64,000 nt of DNA, taken from NCBI RefSeq assembly GCF_050003625.1, contig NC_134400.1, forward strand, positions 226,402,085-226,466,084, read 5' to 3'. The stretch comes from Haematobia irritans (lineage: Eukaryota; Arthropoda; Insecta; Diptera; Muscidae). The notes beneath the pieces were generated by a model, which worked only from the letters and a program-made list of their open reading frames with translations, made no database searches and had not been told where the DNA came from. A program made the position numbers and the translations under genes. This document shows, piece after piece, positions 11,080 through 22,554 of the stretch. Numbering within the stretch: position 1 is the first letter of the stretch; each line of letters opens with the position of its first letter.

Positions 11080-11467
11080 GTTGCGATCAGCCGCTCCCAA
11101 TTAACAAAGGTAGGGGTTTTTCAGCCATGCCTCAACATCTACGGCAAAACCGAATATCCATGAAAAGAATCTTATTCTTTGTAACCCACCAAAAATATTG
11201 GAAGTTGATTTAAAGGTACTTCCAAAAATGTCCTCCTAAAAATATTTTTTTATTTTGACTACCAAAGGAAGTTCTTTTGATTAATTTGTTTGCCACGTTT
11301 TTCATATTTCTAATGGGCAATTTTAACTTTTTTCTTCAAGTGGGTGAAAAACAGCGTAAGAATTAATAAAATGGAACAAATTATTTAGATTTTATCGAAA
11401 AAATGCAAAATCCATTCTAAATAAATAGCAAATTTTTGAAAATATTTGAGTTCTAACGTTACAATAA

Positions 11468-11625
11468 AATTTCTTAAAATTTGTATTTGCAATTTTGAAG
11501 TCCAATTCTTCCCTTCAAACTGCGTATCTTCCACAAAATAGGTCAGAATTTCTTAAAATTTGTATTTGCAATTTTGAAGTCCAATTCTACCTTTCAAACT
11601 GCGAAATTCTCCTTAAATTATGTCT
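11468..11625. repeat. Two-copy tandem duplication, 79-base period
   Basis: TTCTTAAAATTTGTATTTGC recurs at 11471 and 11550, and the following TTTGAAGTCCAATTCT and TTCAAACTGCG recur with few changes. It is a local duplication without other features. Confidence 0.85.
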
Positions 11626-12485
11626 AATACATTTTCTTGAATTCGTTGAAAAATGTTATTTTTTATGATATCGACTTTAGCAATAAAGTTTAGTTAAAAT
11701 TTTCTAAAATTGTGCAAAAGTTTCCTTCCCAGTGTGTCCACGTTTTTTTTAAGAGTAATGATGACTTCCGTCAACACTGATAGAAAAAGCTTCATAATAT
11801 TAACTAATCTTATCATAAATATTGAGCCAACGAAAATGTTTCTTAAGTACAATGAAACTTTTTGCTAATCTAGCGATTTTGCGAACAGAAACACATTTTA
11901 CTCTTAATGAACATTTTCATTGTCTCGGTGAAAACTTTTCCGTATGTCAATCAAAAAATTTCATTGGTTCAATTTTAATGAAATTTTATTTCTGTGAACT
12001 TTGCCACAGTTTAAGAAAAGTTCATTGTTTTGTTGGCCCAGAATTATTTAACAGCAGCAAGTGTAATAAGAAACCCATTAACTTCTTACATCCAGTTTCA
12101 TTTGTTTAACCCTCACACCATAGAAAATGTTTGTCTTAATTTTCGGGAGTTAAGTCTATCGAATGCAAGTAACGTTTTTTTTTTACTCCCATGGAAGCTA
12201 TGAAACCCAAAGCAATCTACTGCCACTAATATGTATGTAAGCATCGCACGAAACCAATGTGGTACCGAATGGAATAAGGGGGAGAATTGGTACAATACAA
12301 AACAAGAAACCCAAACCAAATGGATCTCATGAAATTTAGATTAGCACCACGTACGTCTACAATGTTCGTGAACATCTGTAGAGACTATTTTCGTGCCAGC
12401 TATGTTTTAATCGAAATAGAGTAGAGATGGCTGAAATGTTTTTAAATTCCAAGTAATTTATTCTCCATATTAATAATAGACTGTA

Positions 12486-12816
12486 GGTTAGGTTAGGTTT
12501 GGTTAGGTGGCAGGCCGATGTATCAGGCTCACTTAGATTATTCAGTCCATTGTGATACCACATTGGTGAACTTCTCTCTTATCACTGAGTGCTGCCCGAT
12601 TAAATGTTAAGCTCAATGACAAGGGACCTCCTTTTTATAGCCGAGTCCGAACGGCATTCCACATTGCAGTGAAACCACATAGAGAAGCTTTGAAACCCTC
12701 AGAACCCTGAGATGAGATAATCCACCGCTGAAAAACTTTTTGGTGTTCGGTCGAAGCAGGAATCGAACCCACGACCTTGTGTATGCAAGGCGGGCATGCT
12801 AACCATTGCACCGCGG
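12486..12816 (-). mobile_element. tRNA-derived SINE, copy S2
   Basis: Target duplication TAGACTGTA at 12477-12485 and 12817-12825. The minus-strand B box is intact here (GGGTTCGATTCC). The first bases of the tRNA-like head are missing. The 3' end carries the same CCTAA-type tail (TTAGG on plus). The flanks from 12826 to 13228 hold nothing recognisable. Confidence 0.87.
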
Positions 12817-13596
12817 TAGACTGTACTTTAGAAATTAGCCAAAATTGCTTTTAATATTGGCTCAAATCGAAAAATTGCATTACAAATCCACCAAAAATCT
12901 GATATTATACGGCGGAGATCAATTAGATTTTCGATGATATTAATAAATTTCATATAACTCCTGATCTCAAGCGCAGCATACTTTCCAGAAATTAAGGAGT
13001 AACAAGTAAAAGGAAATATTTGCGAAAGAAAACCTATTTGCAGAAGACAAAAAATTCGAAGCTATGAGCTTTAGTAGATGTGGCCCTAATTGAGTGCCAA
13101 CTCATTACTGGAATAAATTTGTGTAGATCCGTGTCGTTTCCATCGCGAAAAGATACACTCTCTCGCATTTGCAGTACCATCAGCTGATGTCGTCCAAACT
13201 ATGTTGGAAGGAAATTGAACATACTATATACAGTCGCTCACAGCTTTTTTTATGCAGTTCATAATTTCAACTCCAAAACTCCATAACTTCTAAACTAAGT
13301 TGAGTATAACATTAAGATTAATACCAAATGAAGGGGAAAAATGTGTATTTAACAAAGGTAATTCATTTATTGCAAATATTGATTCTTCAAATACTTAAAA
13401 ATATAAAAATAAAAAAACACTGCTAATTTCCATGTCACAGCTTATTTTATGCAGTCATTTATAGTACCGTTTTACTGCTCTGCCACACAGTTCTAACGGT
13501 TTTTTTCCTATTCTCTTAACATTCTTGTTTATTTGCTTTTTTCTAGTAATTAGTTTTATTTGGGTGCTCAAACGATCGTACACACTTAAATATAAA

Positions 13597-14578
13597 ATGG
13601 GTCCTCGCACGACCGTAGAGCAAAGGGAGTTGGTGATAAATCATTTTAAAAACGGCCATTCCCAGCGAAAAATTGCTTGAATGGTAAATATTAATCCATC
13701 CACAGTTCAAAAAATCATTGAGCGATTCTTGCATGAAAATCGGGTGAGAGATAAAGGCAGAACAGCTCCAAATAAAATTTTCAATGCAGTTGAGGAGTGG
13801 TACATAGTAAGGAAAATAAAGGCTAATCCTAGACTCTCGGCGCCAAAACTGACCGCTGAATTTAAAAAAAGCCTTAACAAAACATATAGTGTCGAAATCG
13901 TTCGCCGGGTTCTGCGGGATCATAATTTTCATGGCCGAGTTGCCCGGAAAAAGCCATTAATCAGCCTCAAAAATAAAAAAAGCCGTTTACAGTTTGCCAA
14001 AGAGCACCTTTCCAAGGGTCCAGACTTCTGGAATACAGTTATTTTTTGCAGATGAGTCAAAATTTAATATGTTTGGCTCGGATGGCATGACCTACGTATG
14101 GCGAAAACCGAATACGCACCTCAATAAAGAAAATTTAAAAGCGACTGTGAAGCATGGCGATGGTAGCGTTATGGTATGGGCATGTATGTCGGCTTCCGGT
14201 ACAGGAAATCTAACGTTTATTGAAACTACAGTGGATAAGAAGGTGTATGTTCAGATTCTCAAGGATAATTTGTTGCAAAGCGCAGAAAATTTGGGTATTT
14301 GGTCCAATTTCCGATTTTACCAGGATAACGACACAAAACATAAATCCGCAATTGTTCAGTAGGGGTGTATATACAACTACCCACATTTGAAGACGCCACC
14401 AGCACAATCTCCTCATATGAACGTTTTTGAAAATTTATGGTCCATATTGGACAGCAACATCAGGAATTATGAAATATCTAACAAAAATGACCTTAAACGG
14501 GCTCTGGAATTAGAATGGCGCAAAATTTCACCAGATATTACCAAGAAGTTGGTCGATTCGATCCCAAGACGTCTTTAA
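13597..14578 (+). pseudogene. Tc1-like transposase, broken
   Basis: The frame starts at ATG 13597 (MGPRTTVEQRELVINHF). It is stopped by TGA at 13678, runs through the HTH region (NPSTVQKIIERFLHENRV), and is shifted by one extra T in the T-run just before the first catalytic motif near 14040. It resumes as FADESKFNMFGSDG and stops once more at a TAG after AIVQ (near 14360). It then continues in the same frame to NVFENLW and SIPRRL. The triad is D in FADESK, D in YQDNDTKHKS and E in FENLW, with 34 residues between the last two, as expected for DD34E. With one frameshift and two stops it is dead, but the residues are otherwise well kept, so the decay is moderate. Confidence 0.9.
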
Positions 14579-14806
14579 GCTGTTGTGGACAATAAGGGCT
14601 ATCATACTAAATACTAAAATGTGTAGAATAATTATCCATATTTATGTTTTAAATATGACAAGTAACTGCTTAAAATAAGCTGTGACATGGAAATTAGCAG
14701 TATTTTTTTATTTTTATATTTTTAAGTATTTGAAGAATAAATATTTGTAATAAATGAATTATCTTTGTTAAATACACATTTTTCCCTTCGTTTGGTATTA
14801 ATCTTA

Positions 14807-15006
14807 GGGCGTTTTCGTTTCGCAAAAAATATGTTGCCATGGTGTTACACTACTTTTTTCCTCATTGTATTCTCCCTCAAATTATAGTATCATTCCAAAG
14901 TTATTGTTAATTTATATTGTTGTGAGGGATACATGATCCAAAATCTATGACAATGTCCTTCATATTTGGCAATCAATTTCGACATTTTTTCCCAATCGAA
15001 ATCGCC
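14807..15006. mobile_element. Small MITE inside the right TIR of the Tc1-like element
   Basis: The left TIR of the host element gives the empty site TTAATCTTAATG. Here the same site is split as ATCTTA + GGGCGTTTTCG ... CGAAATCGCCA + TTAATG. The ends are imperfect inverted repeats (GGCG-TTTCG-TT) with a TA or TTA duplication. Confidence 0.6.
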
Positions 15007-15094
15007 ATTAATGTTATACTCCACTTAGTTTAGAAGTTATGGAGTTTTGAAGTTGAAATTATGAATTGCATAAAATAAGCTGTGAGCGACTGTA

Positions 15095-16079
15095 TGTTGA
15101 AGGAAGTAGATTGGCAAAGACTCACTAATAATTCTACAAAAGGATCACTGCCTTCGGTGTGAAACTATTTAGTACTTTCGGATATTATCAAACTTTTCAA
15201 ATGGCATACAAATCCAAATATTATTTAAATTGAATATATCTCCAGAGTTATTTAAAATTTCTGAATTATTTATTGTTGGAAATTTGTCTACTACCTTCGC
15301 GTTTTTCCAACTACTTCGCTCTTGTTGTTGTTGTTATTGTTAATTTTCAAATAATCGCACATTGGTATGACATTGACAATGACAATTGTTGTTGTGGCTT
15401 AAAAGTATTTTCATGTACTTTTTGTAAACAACCACCAACATTAAATTTATTTATTTTCCCAATGTAAGTAGCATTACCCTTGACAAAAGCAATGAACAAT
15501 GGACCACAACTAAAGACGACAAGCCCACCAAATCAATGGGGATGTCTCATAAAAGGCTCGGTGTGATGCAAAGACAACAGAGTTACATCGTAACGACAGA
15601 TTCAACCCCCAAACCCCAGACATCAGATGTTGGCCACAGAAAGAGGTTGATGTGGTGGCGGCATTTGTGGCAGTCACCATCTTCACTGTGATTGGCATTG
15701 AGATTCAGCACCACTAAGAGTGGCTCCCCTTATAAGATGTACCGAATATCCTTGGAGAAAGCTGGAACGCAACAACAGAGACAGTAAAAACGATTATCTT
15801 CTTAACACATCTAATATAGGATGATGTGATTCCTGTTAGAGTGGAGATTTTATCGACAATTGATTATACTGATGATGTGTTCAACATTTGGCAGAGGAAT
15901 GAAGAATTCTCACTTGGAAATCAGCACCACAAATATGGCCGTAAGGAGATTTTAGTGTCAACTCAAGAAATATCCTTGGATTTGTTAAATAAATGCAGAA
16001 ATCTGAGTTGGGTGAGTGGACTGTGCTGTGACTGTAAATGCTTCATGTAAATGAGTATAATAAGGAAATGTGAACTTAC
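15095..16079. other. Unassigned sequence with a GC-richer patch
   Basis: 15480-15790 is richer in G+C than its surroundings. A plus-strand frame stays open from about 15487 to 15690 (including MGMSHKRLGVMQRQQSYIV), without an identified homologue or clear splice sites. It may be conserved non-coding sequence or an unrecognised exon. The part next to 16079 would be intron of the minus-strand gene. Confidence 0.35.
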
Positions 16080-16157
16080 TTAATCTTCCGAAACTGTGTG
16101 AAAGCCTCTTTTTGAGCTTTTGCAGGGCGCCACTTTTTTTCTCCCGCATTGTGACAC
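16080..16157 (-). CDS. Eip63E: Exon for a CDK14/PFTAIRE-kinase-like N-terminus (candidate Eip63E)
   Basis: Read on the minus strand, a pyrimidine-rich acceptor (TTTTTTTCTTTTCATTTTAG) precedes GTGTCACAATG, and the exon ends ...AGATTAA followed by donor GTAAGTTC. The ATG at 16149-16147 lies in a good fly initiation context (CACAATG). From it the exon encodes 23 residues, MREKKSGALQ then KLKKRLSHSFGRL, and ends in phase 1. The block LKKRLSHSFGRL lines up position by position with the LRRTLSESFSRI segment I remember from the N-terminus of human CDK14. Drosophila Eip63E is the fly PFTAIRE kinase and has many alternative 5' exons and long introns. The kinase domain itself is not in this window and would lie beyond position 1. 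Exon structure is well supported; the family name rests on a short match from memory. Confidence 0.55.
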   Translation of the reverse strand: MSQCGRKKVAPCKSSKRGFHTVSED

Positions 16158-17251
16158 CTAAAATGAAAAGAAAAAAATTAAAAATTTATGAGAACAATGG
16201 AGTACATTGTAAAAATTGGAAGAGATTAAGCACAGAATATTAATTTTTATGAAACACAACAGCATCTGAGGTATTCCCACTACATTTTTAGTCCCAGCCA
16301 ATGTCTTTTGCAAAATTTGTTATCTGTCCAAATCACTCCCTCTAACATCTGACCATGGCTTGAATTGAAAGATGACAGGCAAATAATACCAGCGGAAATA
16401 CGTTCTGCCAAAAAAGAGGAGCATAACAAATGAAATGCCCTAATAAAGTGACATCATACTGAGATTTCGCAGGAAATGTTTTATATTCCTCCACCAGCAT
16501 TGACAAGTTGTGATGATGGGGAGAGTTGAAATTGAAATAATCTGCTCAAGGCGACATTAATCGTTGCCATCAGCCTTTATGATCATGATGTTAATGATGA
16601 GCAACATAGATGTGACAGTGACGAAGACGTGATTCTAATTTACAATAATCGCTTAGTCAAATTTATGAACTCGCCTTGAGTTTGAGCCAAAAAAAAAAAA
16701 TATTTTTTTTGTATTTTTCTGAAAAAAATTTTAACTAACTTTGTCATCGAAATATTGGTCTCATAAAGTACATATATAATGAGAATGTGCATTCATTCAA
16801 CATCGTATAATGGAGAAGTCCGTGTAATTAAGTCGCCTGTAACGAACAAACCTAAGTCTTCGAACAGTGCAATTTTGTAGAAAATCTGTAGATGATGAGG
16901 AATTTACAACATTTTGTTGGATACATATGTTTTGAGCGATACTGAATGTCAAAAATGTTCAATATTATTCTAAATCAATATTTGTTCAACAGAGTTTTTT
17001 TCCGGAACTTCGATAGGAAGAGTTTTAAGAAGAATAATTCCTTTTAACCATTGGAAGCAATCATCACATCTCCGAACCAGTATACAACACTTGAATCTTG
17101 ATATCCTTTGAAATTAGTAAAAATGCCATAAACAAATATTAAGAAAAAAACACAATGACGTACAAATATTTCGGATATTTACAAATAAAATTGTTGATAA
17201 ACAAATATTATACAAAATAATGCTACTCGGAATAGCAAAATGACTTAACTG
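16158..17251. other. Intronic unique sequence, nothing recognised
   Basis: AT-rich sequence following the acceptor of the minus-strand exon (upstream in gene sense). No transposon end or exon was seen. Poly-A/poly-T runs occur near 16690-16720. Confidence 0.5.
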
Positions 17252-18290
17252 TTTATACCCTGCGCCACACTGTGGAACATGGTATTATAAGTTAGTGCAT
17301 ATGTTTGCAACACCCAGAAGGAGACGAGATAGACACATGGTGTCTTTAGCAATAATGCTCAGGGTGGGTCCCTGAGTCGATCTAGCCATGTCCGTCTGTG
17401 CGTCCGTCCGTCTGTCTGTGAACACACTTTTGTGATAAAAGTCTAGGTCGCAGTTTAAGTCCAATCGCCTTCAAATTTGGCACAAGTTCCTATTTTGAGT
17501 CAGAATAGAACCCTATTGATTTTGGAAGAAATCGGTTCAGATTTAGATATAGCTCTCATATATATCTTTCGCCCGATATGGACTTATATGGCCCCAGAAG
17601 CCAGAGTTGTAGCCCAATTTGGTTGAAATTTTGCACTAGGAGTAGTAGTGTAATCAAGTCTGCTAAATTTTATTGAAATCGGTTCAGATTTCGATATAGC
17701 TTCAATATATATTTTTCGCCCGATATTCGGTCATATGACCACAGAGGTCGAGGTTGTAGTCCGATTGGCGTGAAATTTTGCACAGGGAGTAGAATTAAAA
17801 TACTAAGTATGCATGTCAAATTTGATTGAAATCGGTTCAGATTTCTATATAGCTTCCATATACATGTTTTTCCGATTTAGCCAAAAATGGCCAAAATATC
17901 TACATTTTCCTTATAAAATCGCCACTGCTAAGTCGAAAACTTGTAAAAGTGACTGAAATTTTCCTTTATCTCTATCTATCGACCGATAAATCATAAATAC
18001 ACATTTGCGAAGTTGCCTCAAAATTGGTTCGGATTAAAATGTTTCCCCTATTTTTGTTACTGACATAGTGTATCATCCCAGAGATTAGCCGTCTTAAATT
18101 TTAAGTCTATAGATTATAAATTTTGTTCAGATGGAGTCAGATTTAAATGTATGTATTTGGGACAAAACCCTTTATATATAGCACCCAACACATTTGACGG
18201 ATTTAATATAGTATCGAAAATGTGGATTTACAAAGTGGTGCAGGGTATAATATAGTCGGCCCCGTCCGACTTTAGACTTTCCTTACTTGT
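17252..18290 (+). mobile_element. Helentron/DINE-1-like element R3a
   Basis: Starts TTTATACCCTGCGCCAC and ends GTGGTGCAGGGTAT, AATATAGTCGG, hairpin AGTCGG-CCCCGT-CCGACT (18254-18271), then CTTTCCTTACTTGT. The subterminal inverted repeats match at 13 of 14 bases. The interior has CCGTCTGTCTG-type microsatellite and central repeats marked by AAATCGGTTCAGATTT at spacings of 147 and 153. The motif GAGTCGATCTAGCCATGTCC matches what I know of Drosophila INE-1/DINE-1. Confidence 0.75.
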
Positions 18291-20181
18291 TTTTATACCC
18301 ACCACCATAGAATGGTGACGGGGTATAATAAGTTTGTCATTCCGTTTGTAACGCATCGAAATATCGATTTCCGACTATATAAAGTATATATATTCTTGAT
18401 CAGGGAGAAATTCTAAGACGATATAAGCATGTCCGTCTGTCTGTCTGTCTGGCTGTCTGTTGTAATCACGCTACAGCATTCAATAATGGAGCTATCGTCC
18501 TGAAATTTGGCACAGAATCGTCTTTTGTCTGCGCGCAGGTCAAGTTCGAAGATGGGCTATATCGGGCCATGTTTTGGTATAGCCCCCATATAAACCGACC
18601 TCCCGATTTGGGGTCTTTCGCTTATAGAAACCGTAGTTTTCATCCAATTTGCGCGAAATTGAAAATCTAGAGGTATTTTGGGACCTTGAAGAGGTGTGCC
18701 AAAAATGGTGAGTGTCGGTCCATGGTTTGGTATAGCCCCCATATAAACCGACCTCCCGATTTGGGGTCTTTCGCTTCTAGAAACCGTAGTTTTCATCCAA
18801 TTTGCGCGAAATTGAAAATCTAGAGGTATTTTATGACCATAAAGAGGTGTGCCAAAAATGGTGAGTGTCGGTCCATGTTTTGGTATAGCCCCCATATATA
18901 CCGATCTCCCGATTTTACTTCTTGGGCTTATAGAAACCGCAGTTTTTATTCAATTTACCTGAAATTGGAAATCTAGAGGTATTGTAGGACCACAAATACG
19001 TGTGCCAAAAATTGTGAGTATCCGTCCATATTTTGGTATAGCCCCCATATAGAGCGATCTCCCGATTTGGGGTCTTGGGCTTATAGAAACCGTAGTTTTT
19101 ATCCAATTTGTCTGAAATTGGAAATCTAGAGGTATTTTAGGACCATAAAGAGGTGTGACGAGAATGGTGAGTATCGGTCCATATTTTGGTGTAGCCCCCA
19201 AATAGTATCAATTACTATTTTTTAAATTAAATTGACTAAACCAGACTAAACAAAATAATAAAGGAGCTTTCGTTATTCAACTAAATCAAAAGTTCAACCA
19301 CAGATTTATTTTATAAATACCAGATTAAAAACATTGCCATCGGCAACTGCTACCACAACCAAAGTAATTCGATTGTGCATGAAAATCTTTAGCGGAACTT
19401 TCTGCTGTGTATATACTTGTTTAATTTTTAGAAAAATGTAAAATCATAAATAGGTTTTCAAATTCTGGGGGGGGCTAAAATTTTTCTGGGGGGTCTAAGC
19501 CCCCTCCCCACAGGCCTTCCTACGCTTATGGTCCCCATATAAAACGACCTCCCGATTTGGGGTCTTGGGTTTATAGAAACCGTAGTTTTTATCCAATTTG
19601 TCTGAAAATGGAAATCTAGAGGTATTTTGGGACCATAAAGAGGTGTGCCGAAAATGGTGAGTATCGGTCCATATTTTTGTATAGCCCCCATATAGACCGA
19701 TTTCCCGATTTTACTTCTTGGGCTTCTAGAATCCGAAGTTTTTATCCTATTTGCCTGAAATTGGAAATCTATAGGTATTTTCGGGTCATAAAGAGGTGTG
19801 CCGAAAGCGGTGAGTATCGGTCCATATTTTAGTATAGCCCCCATCAGAACGATCTCCCGATTAAACTCCTTGGGTTTCTAGAAACCGTAGTTTTTATCTA
19901 ATTTGCCAGAAATTGTAAATACTGATCATGAAAATTGTTTAAAACTCAATGTAAAATTTCCAGATTTTACTTATAAAGATTTACGATTTCAAATCAAGAC
20001 GTTATTTTATATTTTTCTTGCACACTTACAAGATATGTTAATGATCTTTAAATATATCTTCGGGAAGTGTCCTCAAGTCCTCTAGCCCTCCTGAAATTTC
20101 GAAGGAAACCCTAATATCTGGTTCATGGTGGTGGGTATTTAAGATTCGGCCCGGCCGAACTTACTGCTGTATATACTTGTT
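18291..20181 (+). mobile_element. Helentron/DINE-1-like element R1b, abutting R3a head to tail
   Basis: Starts TTTTATACCCACCACCAT directly at the R3a end. It ends with ATGGTGGTGGGT, hairpin TTCGGCCCGGCCGAA (20145-20159) and TGTATATACTTGT. Central 153-base repeats run in the opposite orientation to R1a. A foreign segment interrupts it at about 19203-19527. Confidence 0.75.
19203..19527. repeat. Insertion within R1b
   Basis: The 153-base repeat stops after TGTAGCCCCCA and resumes at GTCCCCATATA. The inserted part includes a decayed R2-like 3' end (GCCATCGGCAACTGCTACC ... TGTATATACTTGTTTAA) and a G-rich/C-rich inverted pair (GGGGGGTCTAAGCCCCC) next to CCTACGCTTATG. Confidence 0.5.
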
Positions 20182-21274
20182 TTATTTAATCTGATTAGAC
20201 AAAAAACTAAACATCTCAATAAAATGTTTTGCAGACAAGGATTGTATTGCTAGAACAATACATGACAAATTTTACTTGTATATTTTGTATCTTTCAATCT
20301 GAGTTCTAATTAAGGAGTAAATAAAATAGGGTGGCTTACATAATTTATTCAACTCAAAGAAACTATCCATGGATATTCCAATTTTTCACATAAACGGACA
20401 TTTTTGCACCCGCATTGTTTTGTGGATATGGCATTGCAATATTGCAGTTCCACACCCACCTGCGGGAACAAATTGTTTTAAGCTTCTGTAAAGCTTTTGT
20501 CTTTTAAGTAAAATGTGTTTTTCCGACAGATGAAAACCCCAATGTTAGTAAATATACAGCTATCCAAATGATACTACTCGGAACCACATTTACAAGTGCA
20601 TCTCATCATTATGGTTTTGACATAAAAATCCTTTGTTGGATGATAGGAAACAATGAGTGGTTGTTTGCATATTTGGGACAATGTTAAAATAATTTGGTTT
20701 TTAGTGTTTTATATTTCATTCTTAGGAAACTACACTGGGCAACATAAAAGGGACACGACTTGAAAATATTTGAAAAAAGATATATATTGAAAATTTTCAA
20801 AAAAAAAAAAAAATAGTTAACCAAGCTATACTAAAATTTTACCATAATTGTGATCAACAGATAAAATTTTCGGTCATTTCTTGTACAGTGTAATTGAAGT
20901 AGTCTTCGATGAGAGCCCAAAGCACAAAAAAAAATACTTTCCTCCGGAACGAAATTTTAGAACAAATGAAATTTCCTTTTTGTTCTTTTTGATTTCAGCT
21001 TAAAACCATGCATTGACTAAACTACAAGTGTAGCTTAACCAATAGGGGAAAAGAATGTTTGTCAAATTTAATTGGGCAAAGCCGTATAGACTGCAAGATG
21101 GTTGGATGAACGCACGTTTTGGAATTACCACATTCCTCATCAGGATCCTCTACTTGCAGCACTACTATCAACCAATTATCAGTTCATTAAACCCAAAGTG
21201 AACCACACACACTTGAACCTTCCGAAAAAAGGTTTATGATAGCCGGCTTTTGCCGAAATAAATTTGTACAAACA
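20182..21274. other. No gene recognised; unassigned sequence
   Basis: AT-rich. Contains, near 20935-20975, the dispersed block CCTCCGGAACGAAATTTTAG that also occurs near 27281, 32770 and (inverted) 22737 and 53326. Confidence 0.5.
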
Positions 21275-21276
21275 TA

Positions 21277-22552
21277 ACAGGTTGGCTGATAAGTCCCCGG
21301 TCTGACACATAGATGGCGTCGCTAGTATTAAATGTATATTATTTTTTATATAGTACCAACCTTCAAATGATTCGTGTCAAAATTTGACGTCAGTAAGTCA
21401 ATTAGTTTGTGAGATAGAGCGTATTTTGTGAAGCAACTTTTGTTATTGTGAAAAAATGGAAAAAAAGGAATTTCGTGTTTTGATAAATTACTGTTTTCTG
21501 AAGGGAAAAAATACGGTGGAAGCAAAAACTTGGTTTGATAATGAGTTTCCGGACTCAAAAATAATTGATTGGTATGCAAAATTCAAGCGTGGAGAAATGA
21601 GCATGGAGGGCGGTGAACGCAGTGGACGCCCGAAAGAGGTGGTTACCGACGAAAATATAAAAAAATCCACAAAATGATTTTGAATGACCGTAAACTGAAG
21701 TTGATCGAGATAGCAGAGGCCTTAAAGATATCAAAGGAACGTGTTGGTCATATCATTCATCAATATTTGCATATGCGGAAGCTCTGTGCAAAATGGGTGC
21801 CGCGCGAGCTCACATTTGACCAAAAACAACAACGTGTTGCTGATTCTGAGCGGTGTTTGCAGCTGTTAACTCGTAATACACCGAGTTTTTCCGTCGATAT
21901 GTGACAATGGGTGAAACATGGCTCCATCACTACACTCCTGAGTTCAATCTACAGTCGGCTGAGTGGACAGCGACCGGTGAACCGTCTCCGAAGCGTGGAA
22001 AAACTCAAAAGTCCGCTGCCAAAGTAATGGCCTTTGTTTTTTGGGATGGGCATGGAATAATTTTTATCGATTATCTTGAGAAGAGAAAAACCATCAACAG
22101 TGACTATTATATGGTTTTATTGGAGAGTTTGAAGGTCGAAATCGCGGCAAAACGGCCCCATATGAAGAAGAAAAAAATGTTGTTCCACCAAGACAACGCA
22201 CCGTGCCACAAGTCATTGAGAACGATGGCTAAAATTCATGAATTGGGCTTCGAATTGCTTCCCCAACCACCGTATTCTCCAGATCTGCCCCCCAGCGTCT
22301 TTTTGTTGTTCTCAGACCTCAAAAGGATGCTCGCAGGGAAAAAATTTGGCTGCAATGAAGAGGAGATCGCCGAAACTGAGGCCTATTTTGAGGCAAAACC
22401 GAAGGAGTACTACCAAAATGGTATCAAAAAATTGGAAGGTCGTTATAATCGTTGTATCGCTCTTGAAGGGAACTATGTTGTATAATAAAAACGAATTTTG
22501 ACAAAAAAATGAGTTTTTCTTTGTTAGACCGGGAACTTGTAAGCCAACCTGT
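21277..22552 (+). mobile_element. Mariner B, copy 2
   Basis: Ends ACAGGTTGG and CCAACCTGT are flanked by TA at 21275-21276 and 22553-22554. At 1276 bases it is a full-length mariner. It serves as the uninterrupted reference for the copy at 1765-3433. Confidence 0.95.
21456..22485 (+). pseudogene. Mariner B transposase, copy 2, broken
   Basis: DD34D mariner transposase in three frames. The start MEKKEFRVLINYCF is intact. A small in-frame deletion follows EFPDS. The frame is lost at the A-run of KKIHKM (read KSTK then stop at 21677), resumes as MILNDRKLKLIEIAEAL, and is lost again by one missing C at NTPEF near 21883. It resumes as MTMGETWLHHY and runs to NYVV at 22485. Two catalytic aspartates are substituted: the first motif reads MGETW instead of MDETW, and the third reads PPSVF instead of APSDF. 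The second, HQDNAPCHKS, is intact. It is inactive on both counts. Confidence 0.92.
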
Positions 22553-22554
22553 TA

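Larger units (their letters stand above)
10253..12476. other. No gene recognised; AT-rich unassigned sequence
   Basis: Apart from a palindromic-MITE arm at 11033 and a two-copy tandem duplication at 11468, I see no exon or transposon end. Open frames on both strands lack recognisable motifs. Confidence 0.5.
13231..15092 (+). mobile_element. Tc1-like (DD34E) element with long TIRs
   Basis: Ends CAGTCGCTCACAGCT in inverted orientation, flanked by TA at 13229-13230 and 15093-15094. The inverted repeat extends far inward: outer blocks of about 80 bases, then a second matched block (13321-13455 with 14660-14800), both including a TTATTTTATGCAG-type motif. The right TIR is interrupted by a roughly 200-base insertion at 14807-15006. 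Confidence 0.9.

Noticed and set aside
18557..18895. Regularly spaced direct repeats resembling a CRISPR-like array
   Set aside because: The units are contiguous 153-base tandem repeats with no short constant repeat and unique spacers, and this is fly DNA.
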